Positions 46,541 to 57,919 of a stretch of DNA of 64,000 nucleotides are shown in pieces. The DNA is taken from positions 42,043,523 to 42,107,522 of the forward strand of contig NC_052350.1 in NCBI RefSeq assembly GCF_009727055.1, in the 5' to 3' direction. Position 1 is the stretch's first letter; every line of letters starts with the position of its first letter. This stretch comes from Benincasa hispida (lineage: Eukaryota > Streptophyta > Magnoliopsida > Cucurbitales > Cucurbitaceae). Made by a program: the position numbers and the translations under genes. Below the pieces are notes generated by a model, which did not search any database, had not been told where the DNA came from, and was given only the letters and a program-made list of their open reading frames with translations.

Positions 46541-47275
46541 CTTCAAGCCCTCATCTCACTTTGCTTAGACTGCCCCTGTTTCCAATGACTCCCATGTTCC
46601 TTAATCCTCTCATCCTGATGATAACTGGTACATGGACTCAGGTGCTACCTGCCATATGACTTTTGACCTTTCCAACATTCAACATCCTTTTCCTTACCCT
46701 AGTGGTGAGCAAGTGGTTGTGGATGATGGTAAGTCCTTACCTATATCTCATATTGGATCTTTTAAAATTTCTTCCCCTTTGTCTTCTACGTGTGTTAAAT
46801 TATCCTCTGTTCTTCATACCTCTACTCTTTCCCATAATCTTATTAGCATTGCTTGATTGTGTTATGATAATCATGCTTATGTTCAATTCTTCCATGACTC
46901 CTTTGTTGTCAAGGATTTTCAAATACAGAGTCCTATTTTTTAGGGCAATCTTGATGGTGGTTTATACAAGCTCTCTCTTCTGTCCACTACCTCTTCATCT
47001 CTACCAACTCAAAACAAGCATGTTGCATTCCTTTCAACATTCCAAGATCTTTCCTTATGGCATTGCCGATAAGGTCATCCATCTCTTAATATTGTCAAAA
47101 CAGTTTTGTCTCAATGCAAGTTTCATTTTAAATCCAATGTTGTTTTTCCCTTTTTTAATTCATGTCAAATGGCCAAGAGTCATCGTTTACCTTTTCCTTT
47201 GTCCACATCCACTGTGTCAGTTCCCTTTGATTTAGTTTATGCTAATGTATAGGGTCTCTCCCCTGTTCAATCTAT
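46541..47275 (+). pseudogene. Copia-1 protease and integrase start, degenerate
   Basis: Protease MDSGATCHMTFD (46632 on), then pre-integrase LWHCR and GHPSL, and the start of the integrase core (PFDLVYANV) before the sequence changes at about 47275 to LTR-B. Stops lie at 46854-46856, 46941-46943 and others. The rest of integrase and the first half of RT are missing. Confidence 0.8.
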
Positions 47276-47277
47276 AA

Positions 47278-47377
47278 ATGTTGAAAACTAAGAATATGGA
47301 TGCTAATTACCTAAAATTGATGTAGTTAGAGTGCTTATATCCTTAATTGCTTCCGCATTTGAATGTTAACTCCATCA
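47278..47377 (+). repeat. LTR-B 3' end fragment (5' LTR of the second Copia-B copy)
   Basis: The last 100 bp of LTR-B ('gttgaaaactaagaatatgg' to 'aactccatca'), matching 50690-50787 and the reversed 28237-28335. The remainder of the 5' LTR is absent. Confidence 0.72.
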
Positions 47378-47378
47378 A

Positions 47379-47391
47379 CTAGTATCAAAGC
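47379..47391 (+). other. Copia-B primer binding site (second copy)
   Basis: CTAGTATCAAAGC next to the LTR end, a decayed initiator-tRNA-Met site. Confidence 0.6.
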
Positions 47392-49264
47392 ATGTTTTAA
47401 GCACTCAATTTGCGTTAATTTTAGCATGGTGGGTGTTTTTCATGAGTTGTATGAAATGGATAATTTATGGCTTTGACATCGAAATTTCCCTTCAATTTGC
47501 AAGTAATTGTTGTTATTGGTTCTTTTTTTATGGGCCTTAATGTGTGATTAAGAGTTTGTAAATTTATTAGAGTCAATAGAGTTGCAATTAGGTTGTAATT
47601 GAAGAAAATCCAAAGCATGCTCAGTTGTAGAAATTCAATTTTGAAGCTTCTATTAGATAGCGTTGGAACGCTACCCTCATAGCATTGCAACGTTGATCTT
47701 CAGCCAGCCTAGAAAAGAAATTGACATCCCATGGTGTTGCAATTTTGGGATGAAGCATTGCAACGCTGCTCATCCCAGCCCAATTCGTGCGTGCGCCAAA
47801 CCTTCAGTTGTTTAACTGAACCAGTTTGATTGATTTAGGTCTAGAAGGTTCAGTTCAGTTTGATTTTGATCGGTTCAGCCCATTTTGAAGCCCTAGAGGT
47901 TTGGTTCAAGTGATTCGGGTCTGGTTCAAATCAATTCGAGCGGTCCAAAGGCTTTTGGATGTTGTTTTTCATTTATTAATGTAATAATTAGCTTGTTTGC
48001 TTACTTAGGATGCCAAAACTAGCCCATTTTAGCGTGTGTTTAATTATTTATGCATTATGAATGTATGTTTAATTAAATTAAATCTTATATGTGCATAAAG
48101 TACGCCATGTAGATTTAAAATCCCACCATAGGAAGCATGTATCATGCATTGAAAGTACGTTATGATATGTTATAATATTTAGTATGCATGATTTAGGGTT
48201 TCATGTATTTAATATAATTGTTACATTAAAAATGTGGAATGCTTGATGTATGTTATAGCATGTTTATAGTTTTATAAAGTGTTATAAAATGGGCTAGACA
48301 TTTAAAATCTATAACAAAGATAAGAAGCATGCTCACTTAGGGTTAACAAATAACAACTTGTTTTAAATAGTTAAAATATGTTGTTATCTTGTAAAACTTT
48401 GGTTACAAACTCAAATTAGACTATAATCCTATCTAAGGCTAGAGGTACTTAAGTTGACGGTTTATGGAATACTTTCTACCTGGGGATTATAGTCGAATTG
48501 TTGAGTGTTGTTAACTCGATTTTATGAGCATGCGTGAGTGGTGTGAGGTAATAAAATGGTTTTATCACTTAGACATTGTAGGTTAAAATCCAAATATAAT
48601 CGTTATACTTGGATAATCCACCTAGACATAGGATGTTTTTTAGCCGGAATATACCCAAGTAAAAGAATATACCCGAACGATTCGAACATTTCAGTGAAAG
48701 ATATAATATATACGATATATTAAATTTTAGCTCTCACGTCCCTAAGAGTTCACACCATGAGATCCATGCTTGGCTTCGTATCATTTTTACCGCGACTACT
48801 TCATTCAGAAAGTGTTTGATGTTGTTTTTAGGTGGCATTAGCTAGTCATTTCCTATGGCTATCCCCTCAGAGGGTTGTAACATAGGATCCAAAACAACTC
48901 AAACTTTAAAAATGAATAAGGTTTTCTTAAGTTCCGTCTTCAACATTGTTTTCCACCAGGGGCTTGTTAATACCGTTCTATGAGTATTGAAAAATGGAGG
49001 GTCACACTTACAAGAGTTACTAAGTGTTAGTAAGTTCTTGACCGAAAACGGTAACTAAATAACTAATAAAATAAAGAGTTATTCTAGAGTTAGTATTTAG
49101 TCAAGAATTTCTTGGTTCAGTGAAGGATTGTTTGATACCCCTCTATAGCATCTATTTTGACTCACCAAAATATCGTTTCAGATAAATACTGAAATTTGGG
49201 TACATTATTACTTTTGCTAAAATGAATTTGGATTTAGATGCAATTTTCTGATAGAATTTGTTTA
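47392..49264 (+). mobile_element. Copia-B 5' leader, uninterrupted copy
   Basis: About 1.87 kb between PBS and gag with no conserved coding frame. It aligns with 28222-26782 plus 18848-18330 on the other strand, and so shows what the other copy looked like before insertion. Confidence 0.78.
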
Positions 49265-50460
49265 TGGATTATACAACTATTAGCTTCCGATAATTTCAAT
49301 GGTGAGGGTTATTCGAACTGGAAATCAAACATTAATACAATACTAGTCGTAGATGACCTAAGGTTCGTTGTAACGGAGGAATGTCCTTCTCTTCTTAGTT
49401 CAAATGCAAACTGAAGTGTTCAGGATGCCTATGAAAGATGAGTTAGGGCTAATAAAAAGGCCCGAGCCTACATTTTAGCGAGCAGATTTGATGTGCTTAC
49501 TAAAAACATGAAACCATAGTCACCGCTAGGGAGATCATGGAGTTGTTACAGGGGATGTTCAGACAGTCGTCCTCATCCGTTCGACACGACACTAATAAGT
49601 ATATTTACAATTCCCACATGAAAGAAGGGAACTTTGTTAGGGAACACATCTTGGACATGATGGTTCACTTCAATGTCTCGGAAGCGAATGGTGTTGTCTT
49701 AGACGAGAAGAGTCCAGTCAGTATGATCATGGAATCTCTTCGGAAGAGCTTCCTAACTTTTTGCATAAATGATGTGATGAATAAAATTGATTATAACTTG
49801 ACTACTCTTTTAAATGAACTCCAGACTTACCAATCTTTAATGAAAAATAAAAATTAAGAGAGGGAAGTAAATGTTGTTTCCTAAAAGAAATTTTAGAAGG
49901 GATTAACATCTAGTACGAAACCTTCTGAAAAGAAGTCTGGTGCTTTAAAGGATAAGAGTATCCAAATGAAGAAAAAGAGAAAAAGGAGAAGAAAGCTCTT
50001 GCTAAAAAGAGCAAGATGAAAGTTGCAAAAGGAAAGTGTTTCCATTGCAACGAGGGTGGGCATTGGAAATGAAATTTCCCTAAATTTCTTGCAGAAAAGA
50101 AGGTTGAGAAGGCAAACCAAGGTAAATATGATTTACTTGTAATTGAAACGTGTTTAGTGGAAAGTTCTCATTTAACTTGGATATGGATTCAGGCGCCGCT
50201 AATCATATTTCGGATTAAGTAGTGGGAAATCTCAAGTTAGTTTTTGGAGATGCTTACATTTTGTTGGACAATGTATATTATGTATCTGATATGAAAAGGA
50301 ACTTAATTTCTATCTCCTGTTTATTAGAACATATGTACAAAGTTGCTTTTGATATAAATGAAGTGTTCATTAGTTCAAGAGATATTCAAATATGTTTTGT
50401 TAAACTTAAAAATAAATTATATGTTTTAAAACCAACTGAGGCAAAAGCTTAGATTGAAGC
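49265..50460 (+). pseudogene. Copia-B gag, protease and pre-integrase (second copy), degenerate
   Basis: Gag from about 49265 lacks its ATG and has early stops. The open part at 49537-49857 carries REHILDMMVHFNVSEANG and MNKIDYNLTTLLNE. The zinc knuckle KCFHCNEGGHWK (about 50033-50070) is intact, ended by a stop. A frameshifted DSGAANHIS-type protease motif lies near 50185-50215, and LDNVYYVSDMKRNLISISCL (50222-50452) is pre-integrase. Integrase core and RT are missing; 3' LTR sequence follows at about 50488. Confidence 0.8.
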
Positions 50461-50487
50461 TTCATGCAATCAGATTTCTGAGATTAA

Positions 50488-50787
50488 TTTTTTTTTTCCT
50501 CTCTTTTTCAACTCTAAAAAACCCATACTAAATTCCCTCTCAATTTGAGTTCAACCACTCGATCTAAGGTCTGAGGATAGTAGAGAAGGCTTCTATGGTT
50601 GTCTACTTCAAGGATAGAAGAAGAATTTCGTGGTGTTTTCAAGCAATTGAAAGAATTCATCAATGGTATGATTCTGAAACCCTAATATGTTGAAAACTAA
50701 GAACATGTATGCTAATTGCCTAAAATCGATGTAGTTGAAGTGCTTAGATCCTTAATTGCTTCTACATGTTGAATGTCAACTCCATCA
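50488..50787 (+). repeat. LTR-B 3' fragment (3' LTR of the second Copia-B copy)
   Basis: About 300 bp matching the 3' part of LTR-B, ending …CAACTCCATCA. Copia-1 RT resumes right after it. Confidence 0.7.
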
Positions 50788-51560
50788 TCATCTTACAAGG
50801 CTATTTATTGCTCAAAACAAAGTTCTCGTGTGTGGTTCTCTAAGCTGAGTTCTTGTTTTTTACAGTTTCTTTGCTTCCAAGTCGGATACTTCTATGTTTA
50901 TATTTTGAGAACAAAGTTCTCTAGTTATTTTCCTTATCTATGTTGATGACATCATTGTCGCAGGTAATGATTAACTCTCATTCAGCATTTTATCACATCT
51001 TTGAACTTTAAATTTTCGCTTAAGGACCTTGGTGATTTGAAATTTTTTTCTTCGGATTCAAGTTCTTTGTTCTTCTTTTGCCATTTTTTGTCTCAAAACA
51101 AAATATATTAATGACATCCTTGCCCGTGCTAATATGTCCAACTACAAACCTATACACTCCCCTATGGCCTTCAGTGTTCAATTGTTTCTCACTGATGGCA
51201 TCTTGCTTGAAATGCATATGAATATTGAAACTTAGTTGATGTGTTACAGTATTGTACCCTTACTCGCCCTGACATTAGCTTTACAGTGAATAAACTCTGC
51301 CAATTTATACATGCTCCCACCATTTCTCATCTCCATGTTGCTAAACGGCTATTGAGATATTTAAAGGGTACGAACACTCGTGGTATTACTCTACCCAAAT
51401 CTTCTATTTTGGCTCTCACTTACTACATTGATGCCGATTGGGCTAGCTGACCTGATGACAGGCATAGTACCAGTGGCTTCTGTGTGTTCTTTGGTTCAAG
51501 TTTAGTTTCATGGTGTTTCTCCAAGCAAAAAGGTATGTCCCGCTCAAGTGCTGAGTTTGA
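50788..51560 (+). pseudogene. Copia-1 RT 3' half and RNase H, degenerate
   Basis: Resumes after the LTR-B fragment in the RT region (WFSKLS), then a frameshifted YVDDIIVAGND, FSLKDLGDLKFF, a C-terminal RT piece LTRPDISFTVNKLCQF (51241-51450) and RNase H DADWAS, STSGFCVFFGSS, MSRSSAEFEYR. It ends at about 51560 at an LTR-A fragment, where 'taccgga' occurs in both sequences. Confidence 0.8.
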
Positions 51561-52495
51561 GTACCGGACTACGAAATGATTAATCTCTTTATATAACGCT
51601 GTTAATAATAGAGACTTACATTTAACTAGAATGACCATAGGTGACATGACCTGAATCCTAAGTGAGTTGTGAACTCCTGCTCATGAAGGCGATCCTCTAA
51701 TTTGTATAGGTGAGAGTGGCCATATTGCGCACTCAACAAGCCTACCATTTTAGAGATTCGTCTGATTGGGGAGTTGGATACACAACTACACAAGACAGAA
51801 TTCACTCTTTCCCTAGTGCAATGGCAAGTAGATAAATTGCTCCCTTAAGGGCTGATTCTAGGTCTTGAACATAGTGACCACACCTCTTCTGGCCTGAGAA
51901 GGACTTGGTCATAGTGAGACTATGATTTATTGTTCATTAGAGGAATAAGTGGTACTTAAGGAGTCAGATGTAACTATAGGGGCAAAACAGTATTTTGCCC
52001 AGTTGTACTTACGAGCAATTTGTGAAAGGGTTATCATACTATTGATTGGTTATATCCAATGGACACAAAAATTTATCTGTAGTGCGAAGAGTGCAGCTGG
52101 CGGTTTTTAGTGGAGTGACTGGCAGTTAAAGAATGCTGGATAATTTAATTAAAGAGTTTAATTAATTATCCGAGTATTGTTGGAGGTTCAATCTACAGGT
52201 TCATAAGGTTCCTTCTGTAGCTTAATAGGGATTTAACTGAGAATTAATTTTGGATTAATTTGAAGTAGTGTTCAAATTAATTGAGAAAATTAATTAAATT
52301 GATTATATATGTGATATAATTAATATAATATATTTGATACATTATGATATGAGAGGAATTTGAATATGATTCAAATACTAATTATATGAATGAGATTCAT
52401 GTAGTTAATATAAATATGATTTATATTGAGAGGAATTAAATATTTGGATATGATCTAAATATCATATGGATGAGATTCATATAAGTGAATTTAAT
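51556..52495 (+). repeat. LTR-A fragment
   Basis: Matches the middle part of the solo LTR-A (3755-4620) in the same orientation, from 'accggactacgaaatg' to 'gtgaatttaata'. Both ends are missing. It lies between two unrelated Copia fragments and marks a rearrangement. Confidence 0.75.
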
Positions 52496-52499
52496 AAAA

Positions 52500-53717
52500 A
52501 AGTGTGCCTATTTGTAGGTTACCACAAGGAAATGAGAGGAGGATACTTCTATGATCTAAGTGAGAATAAAGTGTTTGTATCGACAAATGCTACCTTCTTG
52601 GAAGAAGACCACATAAGGAATCATAAGCCATGAAGTAAACTTGTTTTAAATGAGATTTCTAATGAGACTATTGAGATTTCAACAAGAGCTATTGAACAGA
52701 CTGATAGATCAACAAGGGTTGTTGATGTCAATTCATCTAGTCATCCATCTCAAGAGTTGAGATTGGCTCGACGTAGTGGGAGGGATTTGAACCAATATGT
52801 ACACTACATCTGTTTAACAGAAGCTCAAAACATCATAACTGATGATGGAGTTGAGGATCCATTGTCTTATACACAAGCAACGGAAGATGTTGACAAAGAT
52901 TGAATAGATTAAAGCCATGAATCAAGAAATGGAGTCCATGTACTTCAATTCTGTCTGGGAGCTTGTAGATCAACCTGATGGGGTAAATGGATCTACAAGA
53001 GGAAAAGAGGTATAGATGGAAAGGTACAGACCTTTAAAGCTAAACTTGTGGCAAAGGGTTATACCCAGGTTGAGGGAGTGGATTATGAAGAAACTTTCTC
53101 ACTTGTTGTCATGTTAAAGTCTATCGAGATTCTCTTGTCCATAGCCACATATTATGACTATGAGATATGGAAAATGGACGTCAAGACTGCCTTTCTGAAT
53201 GGTAATCTTGAAGAGACCATCTATATAAATCAACCAGAAGGATTCATTAAACAAAATCAAGAGCAAAAGGTTTGCAAGCTTAACCAGTCCATTTATGGAC
53301 TGAAACAAGCATTTCGATCTTGGAATATAAGATTTGATACTATGATCAAATCTTATGGCTTTGATAGAATGTTGATGAGCCTTATGTTTACAAGAAAATC
53401 ATCAACAACTCAGTAGCTTTCCTCGTGCTGTATGTGGATGATATCATACTCATTAGGAATGATGTAGGTTTTTTTACTGATGTAAAGAAATGGCTAGCTG
53501 CCCAATTCCAAATGAAAGATTTGGGAGAGGCACGATTTTTTCTAGGGATCTAGATTATAAGGGACCGTAAGAACAAAAGGTTGACCTCATCTTAAGCATC
53601 GTATATTGTTAAGATATTTGTCCGATATTCAATTCACAATTCCAAGAAGGGTTTATTACCTTTCAGGCATGGAATTGTATTGTCTAAGAAATAGTGTCCT
53701 AAGATTCCTCAAGAGGT
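52500..53717 (+). pseudogene. Copia-B-type integrase end and RT (third copy), degenerate
   Basis: Begins inside the integrase C-terminal region (VCLFVGYHKEMRGGYFYD), then an open RT block at 53048-53416 (LVAKGYTQVEGVDYEETFS, MDVKTAFLNG, SIYGLKQAF) and, after a frameshift, VLYVDDIILIRND and FQMKDLGEARFFLG. It ends in CPKIPQEV, where the Athila element begins. Stops lie near 52633 and 52903. Confidence 0.82.
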
Positions 53718-55312
53718 TGCGTTATTTTATTGAATGGAATTATGGATGATATGTGTTGATAGAATTACATTGTGCACTCAAGTTTCCCCAGCGGAATCCA
53801 AGTGTAAATTCCTCTGAGTTTCCTGGTAAGTCCAGGGTCGATCACAGGGACTTGTGAAAATAGTTCGCGTTGATAATTCTCTTATGAAGATTCTGCGGTA
53901 ACCGGTAAATGAATAAGGTGGTTAGTTTGTTGTTGCATTAATGAAAATAATAATAAATGTGGCAGAGTTCGAAAAGAGTTGGCAACGGGAGATACAATGA
54001 ATATGCGGTGAACGGGTTGAGAAGGGTTTCGGCTAACACTTCCTAGGTTGCGTTCATCCTTTGTGATCATGCAACATGAATACAATAGTAAACCACCTCT
54101 CGGAGTGAATGCCACGGCTTCTAAGGCTAGAACGCATGCGATAAATATGCGATAAGTCTACAGGGTTTACACATAAACCTCTTTTTCTATTTACGCATAA
54201 TATCATTCCTATTCCTAGGATGCAAGCGATGTACGTTGACAAACAGAGCTTATCTCTAAGTCCCTATTTCTTGTTTATGCAAGCCTAATCTTGCTCTTTC
54301 AAGTCAGATTCTAACCTAGCTCTCTCGAGACATTAGGTTATTTCTTTAGATTCTCTCTCGAGAAACTCTAAAGGGATGTTTCGCACAGCATAAAACAAGA
54401 CAATCGCAAACAATGAACTTCCTAGATCATGTTAGCTTAGTTCCTCTCAACCCATTCAACTAGTTTAGCTACTCATGCGTATTAAGAGAGTGAGAAAATG
54501 TAGAAATATAACTTCCATTGAATAGATAAAAGATGAAGTACAGAATAACAATGTAAGTACAGTAAAGAGCATGGAGCAATTTCTTGCCACCAGGAGTTAC
54601 ACCTACTCGTGCTCTAATGATATTCTCGCTTTCGCGAGAGTCAACCCGCTCTCTGCTCTTACGCCCCAAGGTTCTCTCTTGAGCTGCCTTGGACAATCTC
54701 CGACGTCACCACTCTTCTCTAGCTCCGCCGTGTAATGAAAAAAAGAACTATGAACATAGGTGTGAACTTGTAAGGTGATGAAGTAATCGACTACTTAACC
54801 CCTTCTCTGAAGAATGCACTTGGTATTTATAGGGCATCGAAGGTGAAAGGCAGCCTCTCTCTCTTGGCTGTACAGATGGGACTGCTTTAGTTCCTGACTG
54901 AGCGCCAGATAATTGTCACCGATAAAGCTGGATCTTATCGGCTGTCAACTTAATTTGGATCCGACTGCTGTCAGCTTTCTGTCCCATCGATCTTAATTTT
55001 CCTTTCGTCCGGATGTGCCCACCATGTTGCGGTGATTCTTCTTGGATGAATATTTGCGAGCACGATCAACGCAAAGTCTTGCGGTGAAGTTGCGCTCGAT
55101 CGATGAATTCCTATGATCGCAATCTCTGCAATGCATTAACGCATATTCTGCACAAAAAATACAAAAATCAATAGTTCCAATGCATTGATGTACGCGACCG
55201 CAATATTATAGATTTTATGCTTAATGAACCCAATTTATCATTTTACATCAACGCAATCCAACATTGTTTAATAACTTAGCACTATGATAATGTGCATTTT
55301 TGCCCATTATCA
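53718..55312 (-). repeat. Athila 3' LTR
   Basis: 1595 bp. Its U3 start forms a hairpin: arms TGATAATGGGCA and TGCACATTATCA around AAAA. Compared with the 5' LTR it lacks a short block near 54186 ('gatgacaacatgacattcac' region). Confidence 0.86.
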
Positions 55313-55325
55313 CACCCCCAAATTT
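55313..55325 (-). other. Terminal polypurine tract of the Athila element
   Basis: AAATTTGGGGGTG (minus strand) abuts the 3' LTR and is the expected plus-strand primer site. Confidence 0.75.
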
Positions 55326-55912
55326 AAACAATGCTTATCCTCAAGCATAAGTTAAAGATTCCTTTAGCAAGTCCACTGCAAAATTCTTTTCCTAGATTTC
55401 TCAAGGATACTTCATTCAAATCCTATATACTAGAATTTTCTTAAGTCTTATTCAAGTCTACTCTTAAAATATTTCTAAGACCTAGGGACTGCAAGTTTAA
55501 CTTTCAAAAGGACTTTACTGAATTCTTGGAGCATTACATGATTTATTTCAACAAGAAAATTTTCTACCAGGGTGACAAAAGATTTATCCTTGCATAAAAA
55601 TTTTCTTTATTGCTATTTTTTTCTGACCTTGCATTGATCCAAGTGCCTTACCTTCATTTTGGCTTGCCTCCACGGGTGTCATGCGGACATACAACTACGA
55701 GCAATGCACTCTTTTTCAGACTAAACTCATACCGATTTGCCATTGGAGTTGCGGTCATCGATTTATGCGTTGATCCTGGTAACTTACTTTCCTTTTTGCT
55801 TGCCCCCACGCGTGTCATTCGGACATCCAACTACGAGTAAGTGCCTTTCACAACTTAACTCCTATCAACATGGGTTTCCCCTTTTCGTTGACAGTGGAGT
55901 TGTTATTCTAAA

Positions 55913-55944
<32 letters not shown>

Positions 55945-56669
55945 GTAGAAATGAAAATAGAAAAGTCGAAAAACAAATACCTCACCTCCAAATTTAAAAT
56001 GCGGCAATGTCCCCATTGCCAACAGATTAAAAAAAATTATACGATGTTCTAGAATACATTGTAAAGAAAGTTTGAAAGAAAGCTAGCAAACTCCTAGCTT
56101 CTAGAAATATTTTATGAGGTGACTATCTTAAGATGAAGTTGACTCTAATATATATGAAAGAAATAGAAGCATATTTTTCATCATTGAAATCTTACTTGGT
56201 AAAGAAACAGAATGCGGTAAACTACTAAATTTATCTACTTGTTAAATGATTGCGGTAATCAAGAAGGATGCGGTGATAAAACTTCAAAAAGTGATATGCA
56301 ATGTGATAGTGCAAAATTTGAAATAAGGATAAGGAAGAGTACACCCCCAAATTTTAGCGTTGTCGCATCCATCCTTGCGGCGATCTTTCTTCTGTGGGTT
56401 GCAGCGATGGAATAAGATGAATGCTTCTTCGCATGACATCGCCGCAATCCAACGCCTGAATCGTTGTAAGAAAAACAAAAATAGGGTCAAATTATTTTAA
56501 ACAAAAGAAAAATCGTTAACGCAAATTAAATCCCTTTTTTTTTAGAGCTGAAAGATAGTGAAGATTCTGAGTTAGTAGAGAAAAGAATTGAAGACTTGAA
56601 GTTTTCCCAAGCTTGCATCCTTGAGAATTTGCGATCATGTGACAATGCAAAGACCACCTACTTCCTTCT
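55326..56669 (-). other. Athila 3' noncoding region
   Basis: About 1.3 kb between the integrase end and the PPT. Contains two copies of the conserved block (55649-55740, 55785-55868), a run of 28 T (55917-55944), and an internal AAATTTGGAGGTGAGG polypurine tract at about 55983-56000 preceded by a 'ggcaatggggacattgcc' palindrome. No env-like frame. Confidence 0.62.
55649..55868 (+). repeat. Conserved 3' block, two copies 136 bp apart
   Basis: Copy 1 (55649-55740) and copy 2 (55785-55868) share 'cttgcctccacgggtgtcat', 'gcggacatccaactacgag'. Copy 2 also has the 'cctttcacaacttaactc' tail found in the non-autonomous element at 24434-24517. Confidence 0.76.
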
Positions 56670-56921
56670 TTATTCAAAGTTTCTTAGTTCCATGGAGTCG
56701 ACTTGGCGATGCCAGTCTTCACCATGGTATACCTTAACTCTCTGCCTATTGACTTTGAATATGTTGGTTTCATCGTCATTTGATAATTCCACAGTGCCAT
56801 GCGGACTACTTGTCGAATTATGAACGGTCCGGACCAACGAGACTTTAGCTTTCCTGGGAAGAGTCGCAGACGTGAATTGAAAAGCAAAACTTTCTGTCTG
56901 ACTTGGAGGTTCTTGCTGCAT
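56670..56921 (-). pseudogene. Athila integrase C-terminal region
   Basis: Two overlapping frames together show [20 protein letters not shown] and, shifted, HGTVEL…[13 protein letters not shown]. This is the chromatin-proximal end of Gypsy integrase, broken by a frameshift. Confidence 0.75.
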
Positions 56922-56989
56922 ATGCGTTGATCATGCTAGCACTTGGTGCGCTCCTTATAAATTTTCACATTTTCATATGTGTTGTTCCT

Positions 56990-57798
56990 TCATTCTTCTA
57001 GCTCTACCAATTGCATTTTTCGCGCTTCCCCTGCTTTCTTTAAATAAAAATTCAGTTTCTTGACCGCCCATAGTGCCTTATATTCCAGTTCCAAGGGCAA
57101 GTGACATGCTTTGCCAAATACCAACCCATATGGGGACATACCTATTGGTGTTTCAAATGCGGTCCAGTATACCCACAATGCATCATCAAGCTTCACTGCC
57201 CAATCCTTCCGTGAAGGTTTTACTACCTTTTCAAGTATCAATTTAATTTCACGGTTGGACACTTCAGCCTGGCTATTTGTTTGCGGATGGTATGTGGTGG
57301 CCACTTTGTGAAGGATATTGTATTTGCGCAGCAACTTCTTTATATGGTGGTTGACAAAGTGTGATCCTTCATCACTTATGATGGCATGGGGAGTGCCAAA
57401 ATGCATGAAAATGTTTTTTTTCAGGAACTGGGAGACTACTGCCGCATCACTTACGGCGCATGCAATTTCCTCTATCCACATGGAGACATAGTCAACGGCT
57501 AATAAAATATAGTGCTTACCGTTTGAAAGAGGAATGGTCCCATGAAATCAATCCCTCATACATCGAATAGTTCTAGCTCCAAGATAGTATTCATCGGCAT
57601 TGCGTTCTTCCATAAAATGTTGCCAGTGCGTTGACACTGATTACATTTCATTGCGTAGTCAGCAGCATCCTTGAATAATGAAGGCCAAAAGAATCCACTT
57701 TGTAAAACCTTGGTTGCAGTACGTTGTCCTCTAAAGTGCCCTTCATAAGGTGAATCGTGGCATTGTGACAATATGCGTTGTTGAGCAGCATCCGGCAC
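56990..57798 (-). pseudogene. Athila integrase (zinc finger and core), frameshifted
   Basis: Zinc-binding HHCC domain at 57556-57798 (CHDSPYEGHFRGQRT, CNQCQRTG), then a stop and GIDFMGPF (first catalytic Asp, about 57530), a frameshift, and a 163-codon core at 56990-57481 with SDEGSHF (second Asp) and [16 protein letters not shown] (catalytic Glu). All three D-D-E residues exist, but not in one frame. Confidence 0.84.
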
Positions 57799-57919
57799 GC
57801 ATAATCGAATGATTTGGTCTGCACCTATTTTATACAGATTCGGCTCATCCCAATAGTAGTATCTGCATTCATTCTTGAGCTTCTTCCATTGGTGGTAGGT
57901 GTAATCTTCAGGAAATTAT

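Noticed and set aside
46663..47235. A 190-codon frame with hydrophobic composition
   Set aside because: It overlaps Copia-1 protease and pre-integrase in a shifted frame; the recognisable motifs are in the other frame.
55326..56669. Env-like ORF expected in some Athila elements
   Set aside because: No frame above about 86 codons, no membrane segment or signal peptide in the element's sense strand.
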